From Clitoria ternatea (taxonomy: Eukaryota; Streptophyta; Magnoliopsida; Fabales; Fabaceae): a DNA stretch of 64,000 bases. The stretch covers positions 48,718,001 to 48,782,000 of the forward strand of contig CM075676.1 in NCBI GenBank assembly GCA_037962975.1. Direction: 5' to 3'. The notes below the pieces were generated by a model. That model did no database searches. It saw only the letters and a list, made by a program, of their open reading frames with translations, and was not told the DNA's origin. The position numbers and the translations under genes are program-made. This document shows, one piece after another, positions 1 through 11,378 of this stretch. Every line of letters begins with the position of its first letter. Positions within the stretch are counted from its first letter, which is position 1.

Positions 1-469
1 ACGTCTGTCAAAGTTTTAGTAGTGATCTCTTCGATAATCCATCTCTTTATAGGTCCATTATAGGCACTCTTCAGTATGCCACAATTACTCACCCTAACAT
101 TGACTTTGCTGTGAACAAAGTTTATCAATTAATGGCTCATTCCCCTACAGTCTCATTGGAAAATTGTCAAGCCCATACTCCACTACCTCCAAGGCACTTA
201 GTCACATGGATTATTTTTACAAGCCGCCCTTACCACTCCCTTTACCATATCTGCCTTTTGTAATATTGATCGGGCCACTAATTCTAATGATCGTAGATCC
301 TCATCAGATTCTGCTATCTTTTTTGGCCCTAACCTTATCTCCTGGTTAAGCAAAAAGCAGCCTCTGGTAGCCTGATCTAGAACTGAAGCAGAATACCACA
401 ACCTTTCCTAACAGCATAAGAGGTTTTATGGACTTATTCTCTTCTAACCGAGCTTTAGGTTCCTTTCAC
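1..469 (+). mobile_element. Ty1/copia element, pol 3' part, first piece (broken)
   Basis: Translation in shifting plus-strand frames gives the late reverse transcriptase and RNase H part of a copia polyprotein: a stretch reading GTLQYATITHPNIDFAVN near the start, then an ISWLSKKQPLVA-like block and TEAEYHNLS, the usual entry to RNase H. Frameshifts and stops show it is dead. The 5' part lies outside the window. The reading is interrupted at 469 and resumes at 3848, where the RNase H VVYCD block continues, so a hAT transposon split the element. The 8 bases at 462-469 form the left target-site duplication of that insertion. Confidence 0.85.
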
Positions 470-3400
470 CGATGTTGTAAAAATAGAGATCTTATGTAGG
501 ATCAGAGAAGGGTTGAAAAATCATAAATGGGGGATCGTAAACTTGGATCGTAAGATCCTACAAAACATATAAAATTATACTTAAACGTATGCCTATGCAT
601 AGAAAATAATTTTGAACAAGAAATATACCATTATCATACCATGAAAGTTCTAGTATTCATAATTTCATATATTTAAATACAATTACAATAAGACATAAGG
701 TTGTTTGACAAAAAAGAACAACATGTGTCACAAAGACTGTGTATATTTCAACAAAAAATAGTGCTCTAATGCTATTGTTAGTTGTACTAAACCCCAAAAA
801 GTATCAGCAAACCAAAAATAGCCATGTGTCTATATACAAATGTACACTATGAAATACTACTATTGTAGTATATCCTGCAAGGTGCCCCAATCAGGATATG
901 TTAAGTCATCTACTGAATCATCATTCATATCAATTATATTTGTTGTAGTATCTTCACTATCACTATCAAGAGGAACCTCTAAATCATCATTTAGTGCACT
1001 TGTAGCAGCACCACTACCCTTTTTGTCAATTACAATGACATTGCCCTCATCAAATTCTAACTCAGACCCATCATTTTCCTCTTCAACAATCTAATCATCA
1101 TCAGAACAAATATCCTCAATGTCATAGGTTGGTTGCTTCTTAGATTGTTTCTTCTTTTCTAGCTTTAAGTTGGCCATTATAGATACTACATCATTTATAG
1201 TATTTTTCTTTAAACTCTTTTTCTTAGTGTAAACCTAAAATAAAAGAAGCAAAACTAAGTCACTAACTAACTTTAAATTGAAAAATTAAAAGAAAATAAT
1301 TACTTCATTAAGTGACCAATGGTTTAAAGTACAAGTTAAAATTTTACCATCTCAAAAGCACTTGAATTCCTTTCACAACCACTTAAGTTACATGCTAAGC
1401 TCAATACATGAATAGCAAGTTTCTGCAGCTTCAGGTGCTCATCACCATAGGATTCCCACCATTGGGCTGGTGTTTTCTTTTTCAGGCCATGTGTAGCTAT
1501 CTCTGAACCAAAAAAACTTTTCCTGCTCTTGAAAAATTCAAGCTGCCTATCAATCTTGTTGACTTCATCCATATCTCCAATCATTCTTTGCAAGCAATCA
1601 TATAGACCATGTTTCACCTCAACATCTACCTTAAACCCTTCACCATATTGTAGCATTGGATTAAGGTAGTAGCCTGCAGCATGTAGAGGTCTATGTAATT
1701 ACCGATTCCATCTTTTATCAATTATTTCCCATAAAGGCATATAACTAAAAAAAGCAAACAAAATATAAACATTGAATTAGTTCCTAATTACATAGTAAGA
1801 TACAAAAAACTAAATATTTTTTAAGTTACTTTGTTACCTCCTCTGAATATTTTTAAAGTTACTTTGTATTATATATAAATCTCATGGTTGGTTTCTCATC
1901 TGAATCTACCAAATGCAGCACTCGAATTAGGGGATATGTAGCCCTTAAGCAATCCAAAATAGCTTTCCAAAACTCCTTATTAGTGATTAAATTCTCAACA
2001 AGTTTCCTATGAGATGTCTTTGCCATTTGGCTGCCTTTCTACTCATATGATGTAAACATTCTTATTAGGTCTCCCTTGTCGTCATGTAGACACCCCAAAG
2101 TAAGATAAAAGGTAGCAAAATGAGTCATGACAAGTCTAATCAAATCACCCCCTTAGTAAACTAATTCAATAAAGATATGAGACTAGTCCTTGAATATATA
2201 TAGGTCGTAATCTTCTTACCACTTGCAATTGTATCTTTGTAGAAAGGTATTTTTTTCTCAAAATCTTCAAGCATCAAATCAATGTAGTGAGCTGCACAAG
2301 GTATCTAACAAAGTTTTTTCCTCTTCTCCATTAATAAATCCCCTGTGCCTTGTAATTAGTAACATTATTAATGACTATTTGCACCATATTTGCCTCTACA
2401 ATCTCATCCACAATCTTAAATATTTTATCAGTTGTCTTGTAAATATCAGATGCATCAATTGACTTTAGGAAAATAGTTCCCATGGGGCTATTTACTAAAA
2501 AATTAAGTATGGTTCTCCTTCTCCAATCTGTCTATCCATCTTTCATCATAATGTAACCATACCACTCCTAGAATTTTTTATGTTTCAGCCCAATGCTTTT
2601 CGTTATTTCAACCTTCTTTTTCAAATATTTCACTCGAATTTCATGATAAGATGGTGGTTGAAATCCAATCCCATGCCTTGCAATTGTATCACACATTTTA
2701 ATGAATTCTTTACTCTTTACAACATGAAAAGGAATGACATTATTGTAGAAGAAAGAAGCAATGTCTAGGCATGTATCCTCCCTCAAATCCTTCTTGAAGA
2801 TAGAATTAATTGTGTGTTGTTTGCTTGTTCCCCTTATCTTGATTAGAGTTGTAGGTGTGTCTTCCTCTTACCTTTTTCTCTTCCCTAAATCTTCACCAAA
2901 TTCAGCGCCTCTTCAATTTGAAATTCTTGTTTTCTTCACAAGTTTTTCTTGCAACCCAAACTCAATGTCCCATATTTCCTTGTGAACCTCATCCGGCACT
3001 GATTTGCAAACACTAACATATTTCTTTGTCCCTGCTAGGTGATGTTTGAAATGATAAGCACCTCCACTGAATTCTTTCTTACAAAACTTGCACATAATTC
3101 TTCTTGAATCCCCTCTAATCGAAACACCATATTTCCATATAGTATCGGTCCTTATCCCAATAGTATTCCTATAAGTTTTTCCACTTTCAGCTGTAACAAC
3201 CTAAGGCTGAGATGCACCACCAGCATTATTGACCCCTTCACCACCAGTATTTGCAGCCATTTTCGAAACAAACTGAGACAAAACAAAGCAAGAAGAAGCT
3301 TGAAAATAGGGCACCACTTGAGAGATGAAGAAGAAGGTTGAAAACAAAGGCTGGCTAAGAGATAAAGAGCAAGCCTCGAAAACAGAGACTGAAGCGTGAA

Positions 3401-3847
3401 GAAGAGGCCTTAAAAGCAAAGGTTGAGAGATGAAGAAGAAACTCAAACACAGGTTGAGAGACGAAGGGTCACGATAAGAAGAGAATGGAGTTTGCGGCGG
3501 CAGTGTCATGTACGGCCATGAACGACAGTCACGTCATCATGTGTGGGAAAGAAGGGAGGAAGACGAAGGGTTGTTCGCATAAAAGAACAAAGAAAGACGA
3601 AGGGTCGTTCATGCCCTTTTTCTGTGAAAAATGAGTTTTTTTCAAACCGGGTCATGGAACCCGACCCAGCCCATGAACGGCTCCTAGGATCAAAACAGTT
3701 ATGATCCTAAGAGTGAGCTTGAAAAATCGACGATCCAGAACCAATTCTGGCCATTTACAATTTTTCTTCCTCCCAGGATCAGCCATGCCCCTCAAGATTA
3801 TAAAATCGCACGATCCTATGATTAAAATCATGATTTTGACAACACTA
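470..3847 (-). mobile_element. hAT DNA transposon nested in copia element
   Basis: The ends are imperfect inverted repeats: the left end reads CGATGTTGTAAAAAT and the right end, read on the minus strand, TAGTGTTGTCAAAAT, close to the CAGTGTTGTCAAAA ends common in plant hAT elements. The flanks CCTTTCAC (462-469) and CCCTTCAT (3848-3855) match at 6 of 8 positions and fit the 8-bp hAT target duplication. Removing the element rejoins the copia RNase H frame. The inside holds a decayed transposase on the minus strand. Divergence of ends and duplication points to an old insertion. Confidence 0.85.
868..3260 (-). pseudogene. hAT transposase with BED zinc finger and DUF659 (decayed)
   Basis: Minus-strand pieces in the right order make a hAT transposase. 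A start at 3260 gives MAANTGGEG. A BED-type zinc finger follows at about 3095-2913 (motif CKFCKKEF, then H-x3-H in FKHHLAG). A DUF659-like piece lies at 2786-2568 (CLDIASFFYNNVIPF). The C-terminal dimerisation region lies at 1656-1348 (PAQWWESYGDE, then LSGCERNSSAFE). An acidic tail lies at about 1180-868. Stops and frameshifts separate the pieces, so no full protein can be made. The fragments would be about two thirds of a normal transposase of this type. Confidence 0.85.
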
Positions 3848-4141
3848 CCCTTCATAGTCCCAGTTGTCTATTGTGACATCTTGAGCACTGTCAACCTAGC
3901 TCATAGTTTTATTCATCATCAATGTACCAAACATCTTGAGCTTGATTTACATTTTGTTCGCAAACCTGTTGTTGTTGGCCAACTCATTATAACCCGTGTT
4001 CCAATTGAAGACCAACTTGCAGATTGTCTTACCAAGCCTCTATCCAATACATCATTCTTTACTTTGAGGGACAAACTCAGAGTCTGTGACATTCTCTCTT
4101 TGTCACCCACTGAGTTTGTGAAGGGTGTGTTAGTATATAGC
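3848..4141 (+). pseudogene. copia RNase H C-terminus, second piece
   Basis: Continuation of the copia polyprotein interrupted at 469. The plus frame reads PFIVPVVYCDILSTVNLAHS, then HLELDLHFVRKPVV and QLADCLTKPLS, the standard RNase H end of copia elements (CDN-type block, histidine-rich block, ADxxTKxL). The reading ends at the stop at 4139-4141, just inside the LTR that follows. It is non-functional because the upstream reading frame is broken. Confidence 0.85.
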
Positions 4142-4387
4142 TAGTATATGCGTCTTAGTTACAGGCAGTGTACCAAGCAAGCTTCATGCTTGTAGTTGAG
4201 TCAGCATTCTGCTAGCATGGCCCTACTTTGTTATGAGTCGGTTAGGATGGGTCCCACTTAGTTAGTATCTCTTTCTTTATATAAATCTGCCATTGTAAAG
4301 ATTAAAATATAACAGTAGTAACGTTTTAGTGAATTTATTTCATCCAATACTATGAGCAAGTCCTTCTCTAACTCTCTATCTCTTTCA
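4128..4387 (+). repeat. 3' LTR of the split copia element
   Basis: A purine-rich tract (AAGGG) is followed by TGTTAGTATATAG, a typical LTR start, right after the RNase H end. A TATA-like run (TATATAAA, near 4276) lies inside and a possible end TCTTTCA falls near 4387. The matching 5' LTR is outside the window, so the right boundary is an estimate. Confidence 0.6.
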
Positions 4388-4403
4388 CTGTTTGAGTGAA
4401 AAT

Positions 4404-4545
4404 AACTAATGTTTTATGTAATCAATGATACTAGAGATATTTTAGGATATTACACTAAATATTTGATAACATTAATGCAAATGACTACTTCTAACCATTA
4501 TTTTTAATATATGTGAAAGTAGTTACTTTTGTTTATATTTAAAAT
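4404..4545. repeat. Relic of a Stowaway-like MITE
   Basis: This stretch matches, with many substitutions, the right half of the MITE at 43688-43971: both have TTTATGTAAT, AATGATACTA, TAACATTAATG, and then a TTAATAT run followed by TGTGAA. The terminal repeats are degraded here, so it is recognised only through the better copy. Confidence 0.55.
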
Positions 4546-6324
4546 CAAAAGTAATATAATTTATGCTTTTAATCAACGTTAGTATTTCGTTTCATATCCC
4601 TAATGCGTGTTTCAAACGAAAGAATGTTTCATGTGTGTTTGAGGTTTCCTAATAGGTTGAGGAATGAAATGATCATTAAATTTTTCATATAGGGATGAAG
4701 TTGAGTTTAATGGTTGTTTAAGTCAATGTTTAATGCAAGGGCTTCGTCAAATAGTCGAAGAATATATATTAAGGGAAAAGACTTAGGATCTATTCACTAA
4801 GGGATCAGGTTTATTAAAAGTCATGCTACATTTGCTTGGTTGAATTGCATAATCATACTACGTAAGATAACATATGTTTAAGAGAAGGATGGTGAAACTT
4901 AATCCCAACGCTTTTGTTTATATTTACTTTAGTTTTTATGTGTTATATCACCACAACAATATCCTTCATCAACAACAAACACTTTTTACATATTTATGAA
5001 TATATTATATATGGTTATATAATGATTTTATAAATATAAATTATTTTATATATTATCGTATAAGTATTTATGGGTACGATACTTAAATACTTAACAAACC
5101 AACAAATATTAGTATATTTGTCAAAGTCCTAATATTGATGATTGATCAAAGCTATAGGAAAACAATGTGACCAATTATAAACCTTACAAACAAACTTCAA
5201 GAACTTTACAAGCATGTAAAATTGAGAAGTTAAAATTTTGGTTTGTGGAATTTTTTGGTGTGACAACAACAATTTGGAGGAAAGGACTTGTGTATCTTTC
5301 TCATAGAGTTCATTCTTCTACATAACTTACACAGGTTGTAGCCTTGTCCAATAAACACTGAATTTGTTCACTGTTAGAGGGCATAGTCAAATTAATATTT
5401 AGTCATGCTTGATTTTGACATTCGTGTCAATGGATCCATAAAAGCTATTTATGTTTTATTTCTACCACAATACTGAACATTTGTTAACAGATTGCCATGG
5501 CTTTTAATTCCTGATATTCAAACTTCTGAAATTGTCATAATTTCAAGTTTTTAACACATGCCGGCTATAATAACACGAATCAAAAAGTGTTGATAGAAGT
5601 ATTTCAACCACAAATAACAGATGAAGCAACTAAATATTTTTTCTGTAATCATAAACACTATCACTATCAGCAACATTATACATGGATGACTCACACAACC
5701 GCTAGTTATTTTCATACCCATAACTTGTACTTACTCATAAATACAATTGCTATATAAGTAAGTATCTTAGTTGACAAAAACGGTTGTAATTTAAAATGTG
5801 ATTTCAAGTTTGAGTATTAAAAAATTAAATTACACTAAATTTTATTTGAGAGTGTTCTTTCACTTATAATAATTTAGAAACTTATAAACACAGTACTAAT
5901 GCATGTCCTTAGTATACTATTTTTTTATTTTTCTTGAGATACCTTTCTGATGTATTTGAAAGGTAAACTATATTATGCTAAAAATTCGAGACGTGCTATT
6001 TTACTTATTTATTCATTCTTGATTAAAAGGTCCTCCTATTTTAATGCCTTGGAAAAGTGTTGAGGTGAGCACAATTTCATCTACCTTGTCTCCATATGCA
6101 TGCACCAGGGTGTAGTAAATAATTGCTCGATTCCTCTCTGCAAACCGAGAGCTACTGTTTGTCTTCAAGTGAAGTCAGTCTTATCTTATAGATAAGCAAG
6201 TAGGTAACACTTAAGTGAAGTGACAAAGACATGTGGTCCTACAAAGTGAGGAACCATCAATAAGCCCACAGTATCAATAGAAAACAACTGGTTTCTCATG
6301 CCAGTAGTTTTTCCACAACTTTGG
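4546..6324. other. AT-rich intergenic DNA upstream of first WIP gene
   Basis: No reading frame with recognisable coding character on either strand. It is low-complexity AT-rich sequence, and the last few hundred bases probably hold the promoter of the gene at 6499. Confidence 0.6.
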
Positions 6325-6332
6325 TATATAAG
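6325..6332 (+). promoter_or_regulatory. TATA box of WIP gene 1
   Basis: TATATAAG lies 167 bases upstream of the ATG at 6499. With a start site about 30 bases further on, the 5' leader would be about 140 bases. Confidence 0.55.
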
Positions 6333-6498
6333 TAATGCCTTCTCTCTATTTGCTTCATCAAACATCATATCTGCCACTGCTCTTTTCATTACCACATTAC
6401 ACTACTACACTACTAGCACAATTAACATCACCGTCTGCTATTTTCTGTCATCCAAAGAAAGCTTTAAAGAAGAGTTTTGATCTGAGAAACACGAAGAG

Positions 6499-6756
6499 AT
6501 GAGTTCAGCACAGAAAGCTTGGATTGTGGCAACCAGTGTTGGAGTTGTAGAGGCCTTGAAGGACCATGGTTTCTGCAGATGGAACCATGCTTTGAAATCA
6601 GCTCAACAACATGTGAAAAACCATGTTGGATCAATGTCACAGGCAAAGAAGCTTTCATCTTCTGCTATGGTTTCTATTCCTAACAGACTAAAGGAGAAGC
6701 AATCAGAAGAGGCCTTAAGGACTGTTATGTACTTAAGTTGCTGGGGTCCAAATTAG
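6499..6756 (+). CDS. Wound-induced polypeptide (DUF3774) family protein, copy 1
   Basis: Single-exon gene for an 85-residue basic protein of the plant wound-responsive family (DUF3774, WIP). The family hallmarks are all present: MSSAQKAWIVATSVGVVEALK at the N-terminus, RWNHALKSAQQH in the middle, a Ser-rich KKLSSSAM block, and the C-terminal LRTVMYLSCWGPN. Family members in other plants are annotated as wound-responsive; their molecular action is poorly known and some are proposed to be peptide precursors. The start is the first ATG after the TATA box and matches the family start. The N-terminal hydrophobic stretch is short and not a convincing signal peptide. It is closely related to the copies at 8284 and 23599. 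Confidence 0.92.
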   Translation: MSSAQKAWIVATSVGVVEALKDHGFCRWNHALKSAQQHVKNHVGSMSQAKKLSSSAMVSIPNRLKEKQSEEALRTVMYLSCWGPN

Positions 6757-8236
6757 AGCACTAAGTTCCAAGTAGAGAGAAAAATTTTGAATTTTTTTTA
6801 TGTTGGTTTTGTAAATTAAAAGAAGAATTGTTATGTATATTATGACTGATAGATGTCATGTAATTATGATAAATGGCAATTACAAAGTGATATTTTTGGT
6901 ACTAATTAACTCGTCTGTATTATTAGCAATTTCATATGGAGGACGTTCCAACATATAGTCACACTCAAGCTTGTAAATGGTATTCAATTCAGCTAATGAT
7001 TTGGATTTCAGAGAACATAAAGGGCAACATACAACGGCAAATTTAACCACTGAATTCCTTACAAAAATTGCCTTACGATTGAGTAACAAAGTTGGTCAGA
7101 AGTTCAAATCCTACTAATATATGGCATGTCCTGACCTGAATTCTCTTAGTCATCTAAACTTTTGTTAACAAAATAAAATTGGGCTTCAAAGTGTTTCCGA
7201 ATGTTTAAGAGCATATTGTAAACCTTGCTGCCTTTCAGTAATGTTGGGCCATCATGTTCAACTTCACAATGCCAGGATTTACGAGGAAAAATAATCTCTG
7301 AGAGAAAAGTTAATTACGGAGAATAAGAGGTATTTGGTTTAAGAAAATAATTTTTGTTTTTATTTTGTTTCTAATTTTATTTAATTTTTATTTTTAAAAG
7401 TTTATAGAAAAAAATATTAAAAACAACACACTTCTGTTTTCAGTCACAAATTTTAAAATAACAAAACAATATTGTAAGTTTTTGTAATTAAAATAGAGAA
7501 TATTTTCCCAAGTTAAAGGGTCTCTTAATTTTTGTTATTTAATGTTATTTTTTAAAGATCTTTTCAAATTGGAACTTTTTTTAAGATCTTTCCAAATGGT
7601 GACATATTTTTACATTTTTAGGATGAAATGTAAAAGTTAATTTCTCTTTCTTACCAATACTAAAATGTACCAAAAAAATAACTAATAAATTTATCAAAAT
7701 GTAAAAAAGTAACTAATAAATTTAGTATTATTAATTAAATTAAGGTAAAAATACCTATTTAGTTCTTTATTTGTAGGTTTAGGTTTGCTTGGTTAACAAA
7801 TTAAATTGAAATAATATACATTTAGTATTAAATATATTTAATATATTATATATTTCACTTATATCAAATTAATATATGTATTTAATTATATATTAATATA
7901 AGTAATATATTATTTAATTTGGTTTGTATAGTATAATTCATTTGGGTAGTGTTTATTTTCTGGCAGTTGTGACTGTCAGAAATAAATACAAGACAATTAA
8001 AAGGTCAATAATAAAAATAAAAAAAGTAGCAGTTAAATATTTACATGTGGCAATTCAATCCCGGATAAGGCTTGAGGGTTGAATCATGGTAGAAAGCGCG
8101 TGATATGACGCAATTAAATTGGATAAGTGCTGAATGAGCATCTACAAATTTATCTTTGTCAAGAAACTATAGACAATTACCAAAACCACCAACCATTCTG
8201 TCTTACTCGAACACACAACACTTCAATTCACTACCT
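6757..8236. other. Intergenic DNA between WIP genes 1 and 2
   Basis: AT-rich, with no supported gene. At about 7795-7930 an AT-only segment has weak inverted ends (ACAAATTAAATTGAAATAATATA at the left, ATATTATTTAATTTGGTTTGT at the right) and could be a small foldback MITE; this is tentative. The segment at 8040-8236 is the likely promoter of copy 2. Confidence 0.5.
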
Positions 8237-8244
8237 TATATAAA
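8237..8244 (+). promoter_or_regulatory. TATA box of WIP gene 2
   Basis: TATATAAA lies 40 bases upstream of the family-type ATG at 8284, which would give a very short leader of roughly 10-20 bases. Confidence 0.5.
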
Positions 8245-8283
8245 CTTCAATTGTTTCAACCTTCATCTGAGAAGCCACACACA

Positions 8284-8502
8284 ATGAGTTCACCTAGCAA
8301 AAGTGTTGGACTCAGGTGGAACTATGCATTAAAATCAGATCAACAACATGTTCTTAGTAGCAGATCATTGTGCCCAGTAAGGAAACTTTCTTCCTCTTCT
8401 TCCGCCATGGTTTCATGCAGATTGAATGATCATCACAAAGCAAACAAGTCAGAGGAATCTCTCAGGACTGTTATGTACTTGAGCTGTTGGGTTCCCAATT
8501 GA
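8284..8502 (+). CDS. Wound-induced polypeptide (DUF3774) family protein, copy 2, shortened
   Basis: Single exon, 72 residues. It keeps the RWNYALKSDQQH block, the Ser-rich KLSSSSSAMVS block and the C-terminal ESLRTVMYLSCWVPN, but lacks about 16 residues of the N-terminal AWxVAxSVGVVEALKD segment: MSSPSKSVGL leads straight to RWN. The C-terminal Gly of CWGPN is Val here. The frame is open and a TATA box precedes it, so it may be expressed, but loss of the most conserved N-terminal block could change or abolish function. The start is the first ATG downstream of the TATA box. Confidence 0.85.
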   Translation: MSSPSKSVGLRWNYALKSDQQHVLSSRSLCPVRKLSSSSSAMVSCRLNDHHKANKSEESLRTVMYLSCWVPN

Positions 8503-9212
8503 ACCTCTCCATTTTTTTATTCTCTTAAGGATCTATGTTTTGAATTTCTATACTAACATGTATATGTATTTTGTAAAGTTCAGATCAATGAAAATTGTTG
8601 GTTTCCCTGATTTAAAATTATTTTTATTATTGAATTGTTATTAATACATACGGACATATGTAGATTGTGTTAGATCGTCTTGTGATGAGTATTAAGTTTA
8701 TGAGCACTTTAGAAGGTGTCGTGTCTGCAAGCCAATTTGTTACTGTGATCCTCAGTAAAAATACCTAAAAATAATAATAACTAAAATTGAATTTTAAAAT
8801 CTAAACTCATTTTCATAATTGTTCGTTATAAGCTATTGAATTAAGACGAAGGGTTGATTATAACAAACAATTAAAAAATCACGTGCGACAAGTGATGGAG
8901 CAGAAATCGGCTAAATATAAATATTATGTATATATTTGTTTCTAAGCTGATGTTTGGAAAAAAAAAAAATTCATTTGGCTAGTCTAAAAATTTGTACCCT
9001 TTCATATCAGGCAATTTACAAAATGAGTGCGTACCAAGATTCCATCCCACCGAACCTCAAATCCCAAGCACGATGACCGCCTCACCTTCTATCTCCTTTA
9101 ACTGCCCCATTCTTTTTAGGCTTTGGAAAATCGACGGCGGTGAACTCGAAACCCGTTTCACTGAACCTTGATTCTACTCGATATTTTCCCTAAACCCTAA
9201 ACCCCTAAAATT
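8503..9212. other. Intergenic DNA
   Basis: AT-rich 3' flank of WIP copy 2, then from about 9000 a more GC-rich stretch leading into the gene-like remnant at 9213. No feature recognised. Confidence 0.5.
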
Positions 9213-9560
9213 CATGGTTAAAGCAGAGGTTGTCCTCTTCCTTGATTCCCTACGATAATTTCCTTTACAAGGTTGACAACCACCTCTCGTTCCTCAAGCA
9301 CGAACTCATCCATCTCATTAACCGTGACTACACCATTTCATCAACCCTAGCAACAAAGTCATCGACGTGGATGTCGTCGTCATCCACATGCAAACCCACT
9401 CGTGGAACACTGGAACTCTTGACTGCAAACTCAAACATGACATTTATGGCATCTATGACAGATCTGTGCTTGTTCATTAAATAAGAAGGCACATGCAAGT
9501 TAGTGTAGGCCATGCTCGAAAGTATGGTGGCATAGGGCTTGGACTAGCAACATGCAAACA
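9213..9560 (+). pseudogene. Unidentified broken coding remnant
   Basis: Base composition is higher in GC than the surroundings and several plus-strand frames chain into protein-like sequence with shifts: MVKAEVVLFLDSLR, then FLYKVDNHLSFLKHELIHLI, then VIDVDVVVIHMQTHSWNTG, and near 9520 KYGGIGLGLATCKQLV. The last piece resembles the glycine-rich box of histidine kinases (GGxGLGL), but the other pieces do not support that family and I do not recognise the protein. Stops and frame changes mean no intact product. It could be a captured gene fragment or an old retrocopy. Confidence 0.35.
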
Positions 9561-9818
9561 ATTGGTAACTTCTTTCACTCTCTATTTTTGGTGAGAATGA
9601 TATATAAGTGATTCATTATCAATGCATGTATTGAATGAGATATGATCCTTTCTGAATCTGCTTCATTATCAATGCATGTATTGAATTTTGATAAGTGCTC
9701 TGATTCTATGACATCAAATGAAATCTGATGATTTGCTGGTCTCTCTCTAGAATGTTATTTTTATCACAGACTCTATTTAATAAAAGACTTGATGTTTGCT
9801 ATCAACAAATATAGGGAG

Positions 9819-11378
9819 ATTGTTAGAACTAAGTTTGGTCTGCAAAGGACTTTAAAATCATTAATTGTTATTTTAAAGACCCCATGATTTGTTAAAAACA
9901 CGCATCAAGGCATTTAATTAAATAAAGTTTGCCTACATGTTATCTAACCACTCTAATTAAGTGTTTCAGGTCACAAGTCTATGATGAATGCGTTATAAAA
10001 GAAAGGGGCAGTCTATCACTAAAAGTCCACGTTAAGTTATGCAAGTTATTTTAGAACAAGTCTGAGTGGGACTAAAACAGTTTACATACAAGTCCGTCCA
10101 AAGAAAAGTCTGATATTAGACAACTTTCAAAGAAAAGTTTGATTCAAGTATGCCTTTCTAGACTTTTAGACTATTGAGTTATACATATTCATTCTTAGAA
10201 CTCAACACGTATACTTGCTTCAACATCAGACCTCAGACTTTTGAAGCTCAAAAATGTTACTTTAAATTTCACATCAATCAAACACAAGGATATTTTTGAA
10301 GATTCCTAGAGCTGGATCTTGTTAAAGAGAAACTGCGTTTATCATTGAAAAAGGAAAGAAGACAAGGCAGTGCAAGAACCAATGATCACATGGATAAAAA
10401 GATCGAGGAAGCTACTCTGCGTAGATCAAAAAGCTGATGAAAATCAATACTTGTGTTAGAAAGCATCAAAAAGGTTAACCATGATATTTCTGCATGAGTT
10501 CATGATAGAAGAAAGACTATAAAAGGACTTTTGTTGTGAAACACTCGAGGAACTCCATTTTAGTGCAAGTTCTGAAGATCCTTGGTTTAGACCTTTTGTC
10601 TTCAATGGATTATCAACGATCATCTTCCTTGGCCTATAAATATGAAGAGAATCCAGACTTTGAAGAAGTTCATGAGTTTGAAAGTCAGTAACGCAAAAGC
10701 ATCAATCTATGCTTACAAGCTATCCTCTTAAGCTTTCTTCTCAAAAGCAAAGACTTTCTTTGTATTTGTGTTTCTTGCAGACTTAGTCTTTGTTTTTCTA
10801 CTTAATGTATCTGTTCTTTAAGTTTCATCTCTTGTACACTAGTTATCAGAAACATAAACGCACTTTCAAATCTCTATCTGTCAATGTTTTAAAAATCGGA
10901 CCAGTGATCGATCCGGTGAAGGCACTCGTTCACTGTTTATTAGTTTAACCGTGGTTGAACCATGGTCGAATCGGTGATAATAAAATATTTATTTTAATAT
11001 GATATGATATAATTATTGATAAAAATCTTTTTTAATGGAATTTTTAAAAAATAGCAAAAAACAAAAAAAAATAAAATTGTGACCATTCAACCAGTTTTCA
11101 GTACTGGTTTTCAGTACCGGTTTTCAACCGATTTTGGCTGGGTTTGACCGGCTTTTGACCGATTCTAAATCCGTCGGTTTTTTCCATTGACCGAACCAGT
11201 ACCGTGACTGGCTCTTGGTCGAACCGGCCGGTCCAATTTTTACAACCTTGCTATATGTGTCAAGTCTGGTGAAGTGAGTTGCTAGTCTTAGTTTCTGTGG
11301 GAAACACTATTTGGCCTGAAGAAATTTTTGAAAGAATACTTGGGTTTGACCCATGAGTGGCTTGTTGAAAGTGTAACA
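9819..11378 (+). mobile_element. Copia (Sirevirus-like) 3' LTR
   Basis: A polypurine tract (AGGGAGAT) precedes TGTTAGAACTAAGTTTGG, a start typical of long copia LTRs, and the stretch ends in TTGAAAGTGTAACA near 11378. Inside is a 369-bp hAT-type MITE, so the original LTR was about 1.2 kb. No polyprotein is readable upstream, which means the internal region is deleted or diverged. The right end overlaps a TGTAACATTCC that may begin a gypsy LTR, so the exact boundary is uncertain. Confidence 0.55.
10882..11250. mobile_element. Non-autonomous hAT element (MITE)
   Basis: The left end CAATGTTTTAAAAATCGGACC pairs with the right end, which reads CAAGGTTGTAAAAATTGGACC on the minus strand. The flanks are CTATCTGT (10874-10881) and CTATATGT (11251-11258), an 8-bp target duplication with one mismatch. 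The interior is rich in ACCGGTTTT-type repeats and has no coding frame. It sits inside the copia LTR described at 9819-11378. Confidence 0.85.

Noticed and set aside
3201..3509. Open minus-strand frame of about 100 codons as a separate gene
   Set aside because: Its 3' end reads into the start of the hAT transposase; the upstream part is leader, so no separate gene is supported.
7080..7120. Box-B-like AGTTCAAATCC suggesting a tRNA gene
   Set aside because: No acceptor stem or anticodon arm can be drawn around it.
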